Made by a program: the position numbers and the translations under genes. DNA of 5,488 bases. It comes from Oscillospiraceae bacterium. GTDB taxonomy: Bacteria > Bacillota_A > Clostridia > Oscillospirales > Ruminococcaceae. Below, piece by piece: positions 1 to 5,284 of this stretch. The first letter of the stretch is position 1. The number at the start of each line of letters is the position of its first letter. The stretch lies in assembly GCA_017440445.1 (NCBI GenBank), contig JAFSHE010000311.1, positions 1-5,488 on the forward strand, written 5' to 3'. The notes beneath the pieces are model-generated. The model did no database searches and had not been told where the DNA came from. It worked only from the letters and a program-made list of their open reading frames with translations.

Positions 1-399
1 CCCTTTGCCTGCGGAGCTTTTTACCTTCAGCCTGTCCGTGAAGCTCTCCATCACCGAAAATCCAAGCCCCGAGCGCTCCTCCTCGGCGGCGGTGGTAAAC
101 AGCGGAGTCATAGCCTGTCCTATGTCCTCGATGCCCCTGCCCTTGTCCTTTACCGATATGTACAGCGTGTTGTCCGAGTAGCGGCGCAGAGTAAGCTCCA
201 CCTCGCCCACCGTGTCACGGTAGCCGTGGACTATCGCATTGGTCACAGCCTCGGATACGGCGGTCTTTATCTCGCTTATCTCCTGCACCGTAGGGTCTGC
301 CGCTGCCGCAAACGCTGCGGCGGCAGAGCATGCAAAGCTCTCGTTTACAGAGTACGAGGGAAATCGTATCCTCGCCTCGTTAAGTATCTCTCGTTTCAT
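1..399 (-). CDS. spoIIAB: Anti-sigma F factor / serine kinase SpoIIAB (3' end cut by window edge)
   Basis: Reading the minus strand from the ATG at 399 gives 133 codons with no stop before the window edge. B. subtilis SpoIIAB is about 146 residues, so roughly a dozen C-terminal residues are missing. This is a GHKL-fold ATPase. Visible motifs are the N-box SEAVTNAIVHGY (49-60, with E50 and N54), the G1 box DKGRGI (85-90), and the ATP-lid/G2 region PLFTTAAEEERSGLGF (99-114). In the known system SpoIIAB binds and inhibits sigma F in the predivisional cell and mother cell, and phosphorylates SpoIIAA on serine. The start codon overlaps the spoIIAA stop in an ATGA junction, indicating translational coupling. 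The next gene off the edge is expected to be sigF (spoIIAC), which cannot be seen here. The N-terminus carries an alanine-rich stretch (26-34). The match to the family is close along the whole visible length. Confidence 0.95.
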   Translation of the reverse strand, partial: MKREILNEARIRFPSYSVNESFACSAAAAFAAAADPTVQEISEIKTAVSEAVTNAIVHGYRDTVGEVELTLRRYSDNTLYISVKDKGRGIEDIGQAMTPLFTTAAEEERSGLGFSVMESFTDRLKVKSSAGKG

Positions 400-707
400 G
401 CCTTTACTCCTTCCACTAGCAGCGAGGTCAGCCCCGAAAGCCGTATCACCGCTGCGATATCAGGGCGCACGTTCTTTATTATCAGCCCGCCGCCGCATGC
501 CTGTACGGCTTTCAGTCTGCCCAGTATCAGCCCTATCCCCGAGCTGTCCATAAACCCCACGTTTTCAAGGTCAAGTATCAGCATCTCGGGACGTGAGCGG
601 GATATCACCTCGTCAAGCTCCGCACGCATCGCCCGTGCCGCATGGTGGTCGATATCCCCGTACAGTGCGGCGGAGATGCGTTTCCCGTCGTTATATAGCT
701 TTATCAT
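396..707 (-). CDS. spoIIAA: Anti-sigma F factor antagonist SpoIIAA (STAS domain)
   Basis: The product is a 103-residue single STAS-domain protein. The family landmarks are GDIDHHAA (17-24) and FMDSSGIGLILGR (52-64). S55 in DSSG corresponds to the regulatory serine (Ser58 in B. subtilis) that SpoIIAB phosphorylates and SpoIIE dephosphorylates. In the known pathway, unphosphorylated SpoIIAA binds SpoIIAB and frees sigma F in the forespore. I chose the ATG at 707 because an AAGGGGAAG ribosome binding site lies just upstream (712-720). A GTG at 749 would add 14 residues, but it has no visible ribosome binding site and would extend beyond the usual N-terminus. The gene is first in the operon and overlaps spoIIAB by 4 bp. 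At 103 residues it is slightly shorter than the 117-residue B. subtilis protein, mostly at the C-terminus, but no conserved block is missing. Confidence 0.94.
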   Translation of the reverse strand: MIKLYNDGKRISAALYGDIDHHAARAMRAELDEVISRSRPEMLILDLENVGFMDSSGIGLILGRLKAVQACGGGLIIKNVRPDIAAVIRLSGLTSLLVEGVKA

Positions 708-711
708 GTAT

Positions 712-720
712 CTTCCCCTT
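712..720 (-). promoter_or_regulatory. Ribosome binding site of spoIIAA
   Basis: On the minus strand AAGGGGAAG sits 4 nt before the ATG at 707. It favours this start over the GTG at 749, which has no purine-rich sequence in front of it. Confidence 0.7.
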
Positions 721-734
721 TCTGCTTTTTCTAC

Positions 735-763
735 ATCATACCACTTCACGGGCGAATTTCCTG
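735..763 (-). promoter_or_regulatory. Weak candidate promoter for spoIIAA-spoIIAB
   Basis: On the minus strand, CAGGAAAT (763-756) resembles a sigma-H -35 box (AGGAnnT), and TATGAT (740-735) could act as a -10. In B. subtilis the spoIIA operon is read by sigma H. The expected sigma-H -10 GAAT is not present at the right distance, and CAGGAA is a poor sigma-A -35. The assignment therefore rests on position and one half-site only. If the GTG at 749 were the true start, this would lie inside the gene. Confidence 0.22.
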
Positions 764-800
764 TCGCTATGCTGCGGCGGATAACAGCTTTTCCTGTCGC
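757..800 (-). repeat. 11-bp direct repeat upstream of spoIIAA
   Basis: GCGACAGGAAA occurs twice on the minus strand, at 800-790 and 767-757, with starts 33 bp apart. That is close to three helical turns, as expected for two sites on the same DNA face. The proximal copy includes the possible sigma-H -35-like box. The repeat is seen directly; a role as an activator or repressor site (for example for Spo0A, whose consensus it does not match) is not shown. Confidence 0.35.
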
Positions 801-833
801 ATCCGCACCAAGTCAGACGGTGTGAGGGGTGTC

Positions 834-850
834 CTCCCGTTTTTTGGGAG
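834..850. repeat. Small inverted repeat in the divergent intergenic region
   Basis: CTCCC (834-838) and GGGAG (846-850) flank a G plus six-T loop. The stem is only 5 bp and is not followed by a T-tract on either strand, so it is unlikely to be an efficient terminator. It lies between the two divergent transcription units. Confidence 0.3.
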
Positions 851-887
851 CTGTGCGGGTTTTCGCCAAAAAATCACAATAACCCGC

Positions 888-916
888 TTGAATTCGGCGG
901 GGGTTTGTTGTATAAT
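888..916 (+). promoter_or_regulatory. Sigma-A-type promoter for the glycosyltransferase gene
   Basis: TTGAAT (888-893) and a perfect TATAAT (911-916) are separated by exactly 17 bp. Transcription would start near 923, leaving a leader of about 100 nt before the ATG at 1023. An imperfect dyad, AACCCGC (881-887) facing GCGGG (897-901), straddles the -35 element and could be an operator. Confidence 0.8.
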
Positions 917-935
917 AGTTTCAACGGATGCATGG

Positions 936-948
936 CGGCTGACAGCCG
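936..948 (+). other. Short hairpin in the 5' leader of the glycosyltransferase mRNA
   Basis: CGGCT (936-940) and AGCCG (944-948) form a perfect 5-bp stem with a GAC loop about 75 nt before the start codon. AACGG at 923-927 could alternatively pair with CCGTT at 946-950. No known riboswitch core is recognised in this ~100-nt leader. The structure is small and its function is unknown. Confidence 0.35.
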
Positions 949-1022
949 TTTGTGTGATACCGTCTTACTCAGATACAGAAGATGATTAAAATGATATACG
1001 ATATCCCAAGAAAGGAGAAATC

Positions 1023-2381
1023 ATGGACGATAAAAAGATGAAGGTCTGTCTTATGAACGACTCTTTCCCGCCGCTTATCGACGGCGTTGCAAACTGTGTT
1101 ATAAACTATGCCTCGGTCATCTCGCAGCAGCTTGGCTCGGCTACCGTTGTTACTCCCGCAAACCCCGACTCCGAGGGGGATGACTACCCCTTCCCCGTGG
1201 TGCGCTACACCAGTATGCCGATAACCGAAAAGCTGTGCGGCTACCGCACTGGATATCCCTTCAGCAGCAGCAAGCTGAAGCTGCTGGGAGATTCCAACTT
1301 CGATATAATCCACAGCCATTGCCCCTTTGCCTCAACGGTGATGGCACGTGTGCTGCGTGAAAAGACAGGCGCTCCGCTGATACTTACATATCACACAAAG
1401 TTTGATATAGATATCCGCCGTGCGCTGCCCACAAAGATAATCTCCGATGCGGCTATAAAGCTGGTAGCTGCAAACATCTCTGCCTGTGACGAGGTGTGGA
1501 CGGTAAGCAACGGTGCGGGCGAAAACCTGCGCAGCCTCGGCTACGAGGGCGACTATATCGTTATGGAGAACGGCGTTGACTTCCCCTGCGGCCGTGCCGA
1601 CAGGGAGGACGTGGAGGAGCTTCGTGCCGCCTACGGCTTTACCGACGATGTCCCCGTATTCCTGTTTGTTGGACGTCTGCTGTGGTACAAGGGACTTAAG
1701 CAGGTGTTCGACGCACTGAGGATACTCTCCGACAAGGGGGTAAAGTATCACATGCTGGTAGTTGGCGACGGAATGGACCGCCAGGAGATGGAGGACTACG
1801 TAGACGAAATAGGCATCCGTGACAGCGTTGTGTTTGCGGGAGCGGTCTGCGACCGTGAGGACCTGCGAGTTTACTACACAGCGGGCGACCTGTTCCTGTT
1901 CCCCTCGCTGTACGATACCAACGGAATAGTTGTGCGTGAGGCAGCCGCCTGCGGAGTAGGCTCGCTGCTTATCGAGGGCAGCTGTGCCGCAGAGGGCATC
2001 ACCCACGGCAGGACGGGCATACTTACGAAGGACGACCCCGCCGCCATCGCTGTGGAGCTGGAGTTTGCCGCATCGCACCTTGACGAGATACACGATATAG
2101 GTCAGCATGCGATGGAGGAGGTCTATATATCATGGGAAACCTCCGTCAAGCGTGCATTCGAGCGCTACATGATCGTAAAGGAGAACGTTATGCGTGGCAA
2201 CTCCCGCAGACATGAGGGCGTATTCTCGGAGGACTTCTTCTTCATGATGAACGGCATGACCGACGCTGTGCAGAAGCTCAGACGAGTTCCCGTAAACATC
2301 CGCAGAGGCGGCAGGCGCTTCGGCAGAAGGCTGAAGAAGATAGGCAACGAGATAAAGAGCAGCATTAACGACGACATCTGA
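1023..2381 (+). CDS. Family 4 (GT-B) glycosyltransferase
   Basis: The 452-residue product has a GT-B fold of GT4 type and would transfer a sugar from a nucleotide-sugar donor. The N-terminal acceptor half has NDSFPPLIDGVAN (12-24), a glycine-containing loop typical of GT4 enzymes, then HSHCPF (97-102) and TYHTKFD. The C-terminal donor half has FVGR (215-218), K223 in the WYKG segment, and the acid motif region YDTNGIVVREAAACG (297-311). The retaining-GT4 E-x7-E is present as D298-x7-E306. Residues after about 390 extend beyond the usual 350-400 length, and 418-445 is strongly basic (RR, RRGGRR, GRRLKK). That tail would suit attachment to an acidic membrane surface. No signal peptide or TM helix is seen. 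The start has an AAAGGAGA site 5 nt upstream. It looks monocistronic, with its own promoter and terminator. The overall pattern resembles glycolipid or cell-envelope GT4 enzymes, but acceptor and sugar cannot be told. Confidence 0.9.
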   Translation: MDDKKMKVCLMNDSFPPLIDGVANCVINYASVISQQLGSATVVTPANPDSEGDDYPFPVVRYTSMPITEKLCGYRTGYPFSSSKLKLLGDSNFDIIHSHCPFASTVMARVLREKTGAPLILTYHTKFDIDIRRALPTKIISDAAIKLVAANISACDEVWTVSNGAGENLRSLGYEGDYIVMENGVDFPCGRADREDVEELRAAYGFTDDVPVFLFVGRLLWYKGLKQVFDALRILSDKGVKYHMLVVGDGMDRQEMEDYVDEIGIRDSVVFAGAVCDREDLRVYYTAGDLFLFPSLYDTNGIVVREAAACGVGSLLIEGSCAAEGITHGRTGILTKDDPAAIAVELEFAASHLDEIHDIGQHAMEEVYISWETSVKRAFERYMIVKENVMRGNSRRHEGVFSEDFFFMMNGMTDAVQKLRRVPVNIRRGGRRFGRRLKKIGNEIKSSINDDI

Positions 2382-2397
2382 TAATACGATAAACATT

Positions 2398-2433
2398 CCC
2401 CCGCAAAGAAAAATCTCTGCGGGGGCGCTTTTT
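2398..2433 (+). terminator. Intrinsic terminator of the glycosyltransferase gene
   Basis: CCCCCGCAAAGA (2398-2409) pairs with TCTCTGCGGGGG (2414-2425), with one mismatch in 12 pairs and an AAAA loop. CGC and five T residues (2429-2433) follow. It lies 16 nt after the stop codon and separates the gene from the next promoter. Confidence 0.92.
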
Positions 2434-2435
2434 AC

Positions 2436-2464
2436 TTGATTTATTTGTAAAATAGTGATACAAT
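2436..2464 (+). promoter_or_regulatory. Sigma-A-type promoter of the esterase-HAD-membrane protein operon
   Basis: TTGATT (2436-2441) and TACAAT (2459-2464) are 17 bp apart. TGA immediately before the -10 supplies an extended -10 TGn element. Transcription would start near 2471, giving a leader of about 33 nt. The -35 begins 3 nt after the T-tract of the preceding terminator. Confidence 0.75.
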
Positions 2465-2490
2465 ATACTTATATAACTATGCCTTTTTAT

Positions 2491-2497
2491 GGAGGAG
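2491..2497 (+). promoter_or_regulatory. Ribosome binding site that fixes the esterase start
   Basis: GGAGGAG lies 6 nt upstream of the ATG at 2504. An in-frame ATG at 2489 overlaps this sequence and has no purine-rich site of its own, so it is probably not used. Confidence 0.8.
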
Positions 2498-2503
2498 TAC
2501 ATA

Positions 2504-3313
2504 ATGACTATCAAAACTTTCTATATCAATCAGGATAAGACCGCCTTTGTAAAGGCATATATGCTGGATAATATCTCGGGGCTGAAGTTCTGCGAAAAGC
2601 GCCCCGGAATCATCATATTCCCCGGCGGCGGATATGAGTTCTGCTCCGACCGTGAGGGCGAGCCTATTGCGCTCCAGTACCTTGCTCAGGGTTACAATGC
2701 TTTCGTTGTGAACTATACCTGCAACGCACACTTCCCCGCTTCGCTCATCGATGCGGCTTACACCTTCTACAAGGTGCGCATGAGAGCTGAGGAGTTCGGT
2801 GTGGATAAGGACAAGCTTGCTGTACTTGGCTGTTCTGCGGGCGGACATCTGGCGGGCTGCCTTGCCACCATGTGGAGCGATGCGCAGATAGTAAAGGCGA
2901 TAGGCTGTGAGCCTGCCGACCTGCGCCCCAATGCGGCTGTGCTGTGCTATCCCGTTATCAGCGGAGTTACTGCTCCCCACGAGGGCAGCTTTAAGGTGCT
3001 TCTCGGCGAGGACGCAAGCCGCTCCGACCTGTCAAGGCTCTCGCTTGAGAACAGAGTTACTCCCAAAACTCCCCCCGTGTTTATCTGGACCACCGCAAAC
3101 GACGATTGCGTGCCTGCGCACAATTCCCTTGTGATGGCTAAGGCGTGCATCTCCAACAAGGTGCCTGTGGAGCTTCACATGTACGACGAGGGTCCCCACG
3201 GGCTTTCCACCTGCGACAAGGCGACGGGCTGGCACGAGATGTTCTATCTCGACAACTGCCGCCGCTGGATAGGTCTGTCTGTTGAGTTCCTCAACAAGTA
3301 CATGGGTGTGTGA
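2504..3313 (+). CDS. Alpha/beta-hydrolase esterase (acetyl esterase / acetylxylan esterase-like)
   Basis: The 269-residue protein has the full catalytic layout of the Aes/BD-FAE-like alpha/beta-hydrolases. PGGGY early in the chain supplies an oxyanion-hole loop like the HGGG of hormone-sensitive-lipase types. The nucleophile elbow is GCSAGG, with S111. D200 in ANDDCVP is the likely acid and H232 in GPHGLS the base. There is no signal peptide or TM segment, so it should act in the cytoplasm, probably removing acetyl or other acyl groups from imported sugars, oligosaccharides or small esters. Similar sequences are often labelled endo-1,4-beta-xylanase B or acetylxylan esterase. The xylanase label would not fit, because the fold is an esterase. 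It is first in a three-gene operon, and the HAD gene starts 1 nt after its stop. The substrate is not determined by the sequence. Confidence 0.88.
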   Translation: MTIKTFYINQDKTAFVKAYMLDNISGLKFCEKRPGIIIFPGGGYEFCSDREGEPIALQYLAQGYNAFVVNYTCNAHFPASLIDAAYTFYKVRMRAEEFGVDKDKLAVLGCSAGGHLAGCLATMWSDAQIVKAIGCEPADLRPNAAVLCYPVISGVTAPHEGSFKVLLGEDASRSDLSRLSLENRVTPKTPPVFIWTTANDDCVPAHNSLVMAKACISNKVPVELHMYDEGPHGLSTCDKATGWHEMFYLDNCRRWIGLSVEFLNKYMGV

Positions 3314-3314
3314 T

Positions 3315-4061
3315 ATGCGACTCCCGAAGATGATACTTTTCGACTACGGCCATACCTTAGCGTATGAGCCGCAGTTTGATCTTATGCGGGGCTACGAGGC
3401 GCTTATGCCGCACATCGTGAAGAACCCCGACAACGTCACCGCACGACAGCTTAAGGAGTTCGGTGATATGATATTCGCAAGGCAGAGAGAGCTTATGGCG
3501 ACAGGCTATGAGCCTCACGGGCATCAGGGAAACCGTGCCGTTTTCGACTACTACGGCATCGAGCTTGACGTAGATATGTATGAGGCGGAGCGCATCATCT
3601 GGGACAACACCTCCATCGGTGAGATAATGCCCCATGCGGATGAGCTGCTGGAGCTGCTGAAGGACCTCGGCATACGCACGGGAGTTATCAGCAACATCGG
3701 CTGGTCGGGGAAGTCGCTTACTGACAGGCTGAACAGGCTTTTCCCCGAAAACGGGTTCGAGTTTGTCCTCGCCTCCTGCGAGTACGGCATACGAAAGCCC
3801 GACAGGCTGCTGTTCGATATCGCACTGAGAAAGGCAGGACTTCCCGCAGGGGACGTGTGGTTCTGCGGCGATAATATCGGTGCGGATATAATGGGCGCTC
3901 ACGCAGCGGGGATGTACCCTGTGTTCTACGATGACAAAACGGTGGAGTATCCCTTCGGCAACGGAAACAAGGATATAAAGACAGACTTTGACCATCTGCA
4001 TATAGAGGACTGGCGGGAGCTGATGGACGCACTTACTCAGATATCCCTTATCGCAGATTAA
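3315..4061 (+). CDS. HAD-superfamily hydrolase (subfamily IA-like)
   Basis: The 248-residue product carries all four HAD motifs. Motif I is LFDYGHTL with nucleophile D10. Motif II is VISN with S126. Motif III is RKPD with K161. Motif IV is CGDNIGADIMGA with D186 and D191. About 90 residues of mostly helical sequence between motifs I and II fit a C1 cap, as in subfamily IA phosphatases and dehalogenases. The second Asp of the usual DxDxT motif is Gly (G12), which also occurs in some HAD families, so the exact chemistry is uncertain. Phosphate ester hydrolysis is most likely. The ATG at 3315 was chosen because it lies 1 nt after the esterase stop (TGATATG), which suits coupled translation; its own ribosome binding site is weak. 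An upstream in-frame start at 3282 would overlap the esterase. The downstream gene's ribosome binding site shares this gene's stop codon. Confidence 0.88.
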   Translation: MRLPKMILFDYGHTLAYEPQFDLMRGYEALMPHIVKNPDNVTARQLKEFGDMIFARQRELMATGYEPHGHQGNRAVFDYYGIELDVDMYEAERIIWDNTSIGEIMPHADELLELLKDLGIRTGVISNIGWSGKSLTDRLNRLFPENGFEFVLASCEYGIRKPDRLLFDIALRKAGLPAGDVWFCGDNIGADIMGAHAAGMYPVFYDDKTVEYPFGNGNKDIKTDFDHLHIEDWRELMDALTQISLIAD

Positions 4062-4067
4062 GGAGGG
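4060..4067 (+). promoter_or_regulatory. Ribosome binding site overlapping the HAD stop codon
   Basis: The run TAAGGAGGG contains both the HAD gene's TAA (4059-4061) and an AGGAGG Shine-Dalgarno (4061-4066), 5-6 nt before the ATG at 4072. Ribosomes finishing the HAD gene would sit on this site, which suits coupled expression. Confidence 0.8.
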
Positions 4068-4071
4068 CGGC

Positions 4072-4686
4072 ATGGCAGGAAGAACAGGCTATTCAACGAT
4101 AGAGGACAGGTTTGGATTCCGTGCTATCGGCACATTCAGATGCACGAAGAAAAGCGAAACATTCATGCTTGCGGTTACAGCCGCAATTTATACGCTGTGC
4201 CTTTGCATAGTTGTGGTCAATGCGGTGATAGTGCTTTCGGGCGACCTCTCCGTGCCTATATTCGAATACGAAAAAAAGTGGGAGGACTACGCTCCTACGG
4301 CAGACCTGCTGAGCGTTTACACCTCGGTGATAATAATGGTGCTGCTTACCGTGGTGGGCATCATCGCAGTGCTGATAATCACAAGCGGCTCGGAGTACAA
4401 ATACTCCGCCGACGAGATGAAGATGGTCATTGTCGCACCCGACGGCGAAAGGACAGAGCTGCATTACTCCGATATCGAAAGAGTCACCTACGAGCGGCTC
4501 ACGCTGTTCATGATACGTGAGCGGGGCTTCGATGTGTGTATAGAAACCAAGTACCGCACTCTGCGCTATCAGTATATTTACGGCAAAAACAAGCTGCTGC
4601 GTGAGGAAAAGGATACCCCGTTCTTTATTTTAGAGGAGCGTGCAGGACTGAAAACAAGAAGATACAGTGACGAGATGGGCGTTTAA
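4072..4686 (+). CDS. Two-TM membrane protein with a C-terminal soluble domain, function unknown
   Basis: This 204-residue protein is not assigned to a named family. A short N-terminal segment with a basic RCTKK patch (23-27) precedes TM1 (about 31-56). An acidic loop follows (57-80, with EYEKKWEDY), then TM2 (about 81-104) and a roughly 100-residue polar C-terminal domain. By the positive-inside rule both ends face the cytoplasm. The C-terminal domain alternates hydrophobic and polar residues and contains DGERTELHYSDIERV, followed by strand-like segments and a charged helix-like KNKLLREEK. This resembles the small bacterial PH-like domains found after TM pairs, but the resemblance is by pattern only. 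It is the last gene of the operon and its start is set by an excellent AGGAGG site. No clear terminator follows immediately. A membrane role linked to the esterase and HAD enzyme is possible but unproven. Confidence 0.8.
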   Translation: MAGRTGYSTIEDRFGFRAIGTFRCTKKSETFMLAVTAAIYTLCLCIVVVNAVIVLSGDLSVPIFEYEKKWEDYAPTADLLSVYTSVIIMVLLTVVGIIAVLIITSGSEYKYSADEMKMVIVAPDGERTELHYSDIERVTYERLTLFMIRERGFDVCIETKYRTLRYQYIYGKNKLLREEKDTPFFILEERAGLKTRRYSDEMGV

Positions 4687-4779
4687 TTTTTCAGCGCCAT
4701 TGATAGAGTGGATGCAGACGATAGCATTTGTGTGACAAAGCTTTTTTCGCAGCTTGAAATATCGTCCGTGACGATGTTC

Positions 4780-4810
4780 TTTCAGTGATAATAGTGGGTT
4801 ATCGAGTTCA
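4780..4810 (+). repeat. Left copy of the perfect 31-nt inverted repeat
   Basis: It begins TTTCAGTGATAATAG and ends TATCGAGTTCA, and is identical over 31 nt to the reverse complement of 5254-5284. A perfect 31-nt match 443 bp apart in otherwise diverged arms implies recent copying, gene conversion or selection as a recognition site. Confidence 0.9.
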
Positions 4811-4832
4811 AGATTGTCTTGTGATAGGAGCA

Positions 4833-4846
4833 AAGGGACAACCCTT
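4833..4846. repeat. Small hairpin AAGGG / CCCTT
   Basis: AAGGG (4833-4837) and CCCTT (4842-4846) form a 5-bp stem with an ACAA loop. It sits just inside the left arm of the large inverted repeat. Its 3' arm abuts and slightly overlaps the G-rich arm that starts at 4845. Confidence 0.4.
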
Positions 4847-4901
4847 GGGGAGGGGGAAAAGAAAAACTAAAAAACAAAAAGCGGACATTCCCCCTCCCCA
4901 A
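4845..4901. repeat. 14-bp perfect inverted repeat of G/C runs
   Basis: TTGGGGAGGGGGAA (4845-4858) is the exact reverse complement of 4888-4901. The 29-nt spacer is A-rich and holds the left arm of the next inverted repeat, so the two stems interlock rather than nest. Confidence 0.75.
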
Positions 4902-4960
4902 CGGTTTTCCCTCTGCAACTCCTTTTCCCCAACCCCTCCCCTTTGTCCGCTTTTTATTTT
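4871..4960. repeat. 17-bp inverted repeat with T-rich tail (possible bidirectional terminator)
   Basis: 4871-4887 and 4944-4960 are reverse complements at 16 of 17 positions, with GCGGAC/GTCCGC flanked by A5 and T5 runs. Read on either strand, the GC stem is followed by a T-rich run, which is the layout of a bidirectional intrinsic terminator. The loop of about 56 nt is much longer than usual, so termination would be weaker than at 2398. It would be the first stop signal after the membrane-protein gene. Confidence 0.45.
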
Positions 4961-5023
4961 CTGTCTAGTCGGTTTGGGACAGGATAGTTTTATTGCGCTT
5001 TGCATTGCGATATGACAAAACAA

Positions 5024-5070
5024 TCCCGAGCCGCCCCCACAAAAAACGAGGAGGGGGTTAGGGGTCGGGA
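5024..5070. repeat. Inverted repeat at the centre of the element
   Basis: TCCCGA (5024-5029) pairs with TCGGGA (5065-5070), and inside it CCCCC (5034-5038) can pair with GGGGG (5053-5057). It lies near the midpoint of the large inverted repeat, so it would form the tip of a very long hairpin. Confidence 0.55.
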
Positions 5071-5082
5071 AAGAGAGTGCAC

Positions 5083-5109
5083 GGGTTGACGGCTGCGCCG
5101 ACAACGCTG
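5083..5109 (+). repeat. Palindromic repeat unit, copy 1
   Basis: This 27-nt segment matches 5403-5429 at 23 of 27 positions, on the same strand and exactly 320 bp upstream. Within it GTTGACGGC (5085-5093) and GCCGACAAC (5097-5105) form a 9-bp stem with one mismatch and a TGC loop. It lies inside the large inverted-repeat element. The two copies share the trailing CAACGCTG and then diverge. Confidence 0.7.
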
Positions 5110-5229
5110 AGGAAAACGAGGGGGAAGGGGGATACTCGTTTTTGTGCCAGTTTTCCACGGTTTGTCAGCCGTAGGCTGACTAACATCATGCGTAGCGTTC
5201 CTTATTTTCCCTTCCCCCTGGGTTTCCTC
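5109..5229. repeat. 21-bp inverted repeat of purine / pyrimidine tracts
   Basis: 5109-5129 (GAGGAAAACGAGGGGGAAGG...) matches the reverse complement of 5209-5229 at 19 of 21 positions. The 79-bp interior includes the perfect hairpin at 5164-5180. AAAACGAG (5113-5120) can alternatively pair with CTCGTTTT (5135-5142), so the left arm has two possible partners. Confidence 0.65.
5164..5180. repeat. Perfect 7-bp hairpin with GTA loop
   Basis: GTCAGCC (5164-5170) and GGCTGAC (5174-5180) flank a 3-nt loop. The short-stem, 3-nt-loop design recurs at 5085-5105, 5405-5425, 5442-5460 and 5462-5476, suggesting a common repeat family. Confidence 0.75.
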
Positions 5230-5253
5230 TTTGCTAACGGCGCATATAAAGCA

Positions 5254-5284
5254 TGAACTCGATAACCCACTATTATCACTGAAA
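5254..5284 (-). repeat. Right copy of the perfect 31-nt inverted repeat
   Basis: It is the exact reverse complement of 4780-4810. It ends 79 bp before the start codon of the HAD-type gene at 5364, so any promoter for that gene must lie in or beside this arm. I found no convincing promoter there. Confidence 0.9.

Noticed and set aside
226..825. Plus-strand open frame of 199 codons over spoIIAB and spoIIAA
   Set aside because: It is the complement of two strongly recognised sporulation genes, and its Ser/Pro/Arg-rich translation is typical of a shadow frame.
1332..2108. Long minus-strand open frame (258 codons) opposite the glycosyltransferase
   Set aside because: It is antisense to a gene with clear GT4 motifs, has no ribosome binding site, and its translation shows no family signature. 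It follows from the GC-rich codon positions of the real gene.
3357..4073. Minus-strand open frame of 238 codons over the HAD gene
   Set aside because: The plus strand carries all four HAD motifs in order; the antisense frame has no ribosome binding site and no recognisable motif.
4738..4755. AAGCT...AGCTT inverted repeat as a terminator after the membrane-protein gene
   Set aside because: The stem is only 5 bp, the T-run lies in the loop rather than after the stem, and it belongs to the left arm of the large inverted repeat.
4808..5158. Minus-strand open frame of 116 codons in the intergenic element
   Set aside because: The translation is low-complexity, shaped by G/C runs and inverted repeats, and no ribosome binding site precedes it.
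5222..5250. Promoter with TATAAA (5245-5250) upstream of the gene at 5364
   Set aside because: The sequence 17 bp upstream (GTTTCC) does not resemble a -35 box, and there is no extended -10.
5077..5256. Plus-strand frame starting at GTG 5077 that stays open through repeat copy 1 to a TGA near 5256
   Set aside because: It is interesting that it uses the same frame as repeat copy 2 in the HAD-type gene, but there is no clear ribosome binding site and the Arg/Phe/Pro-rich product looks like translated repeat DNA.
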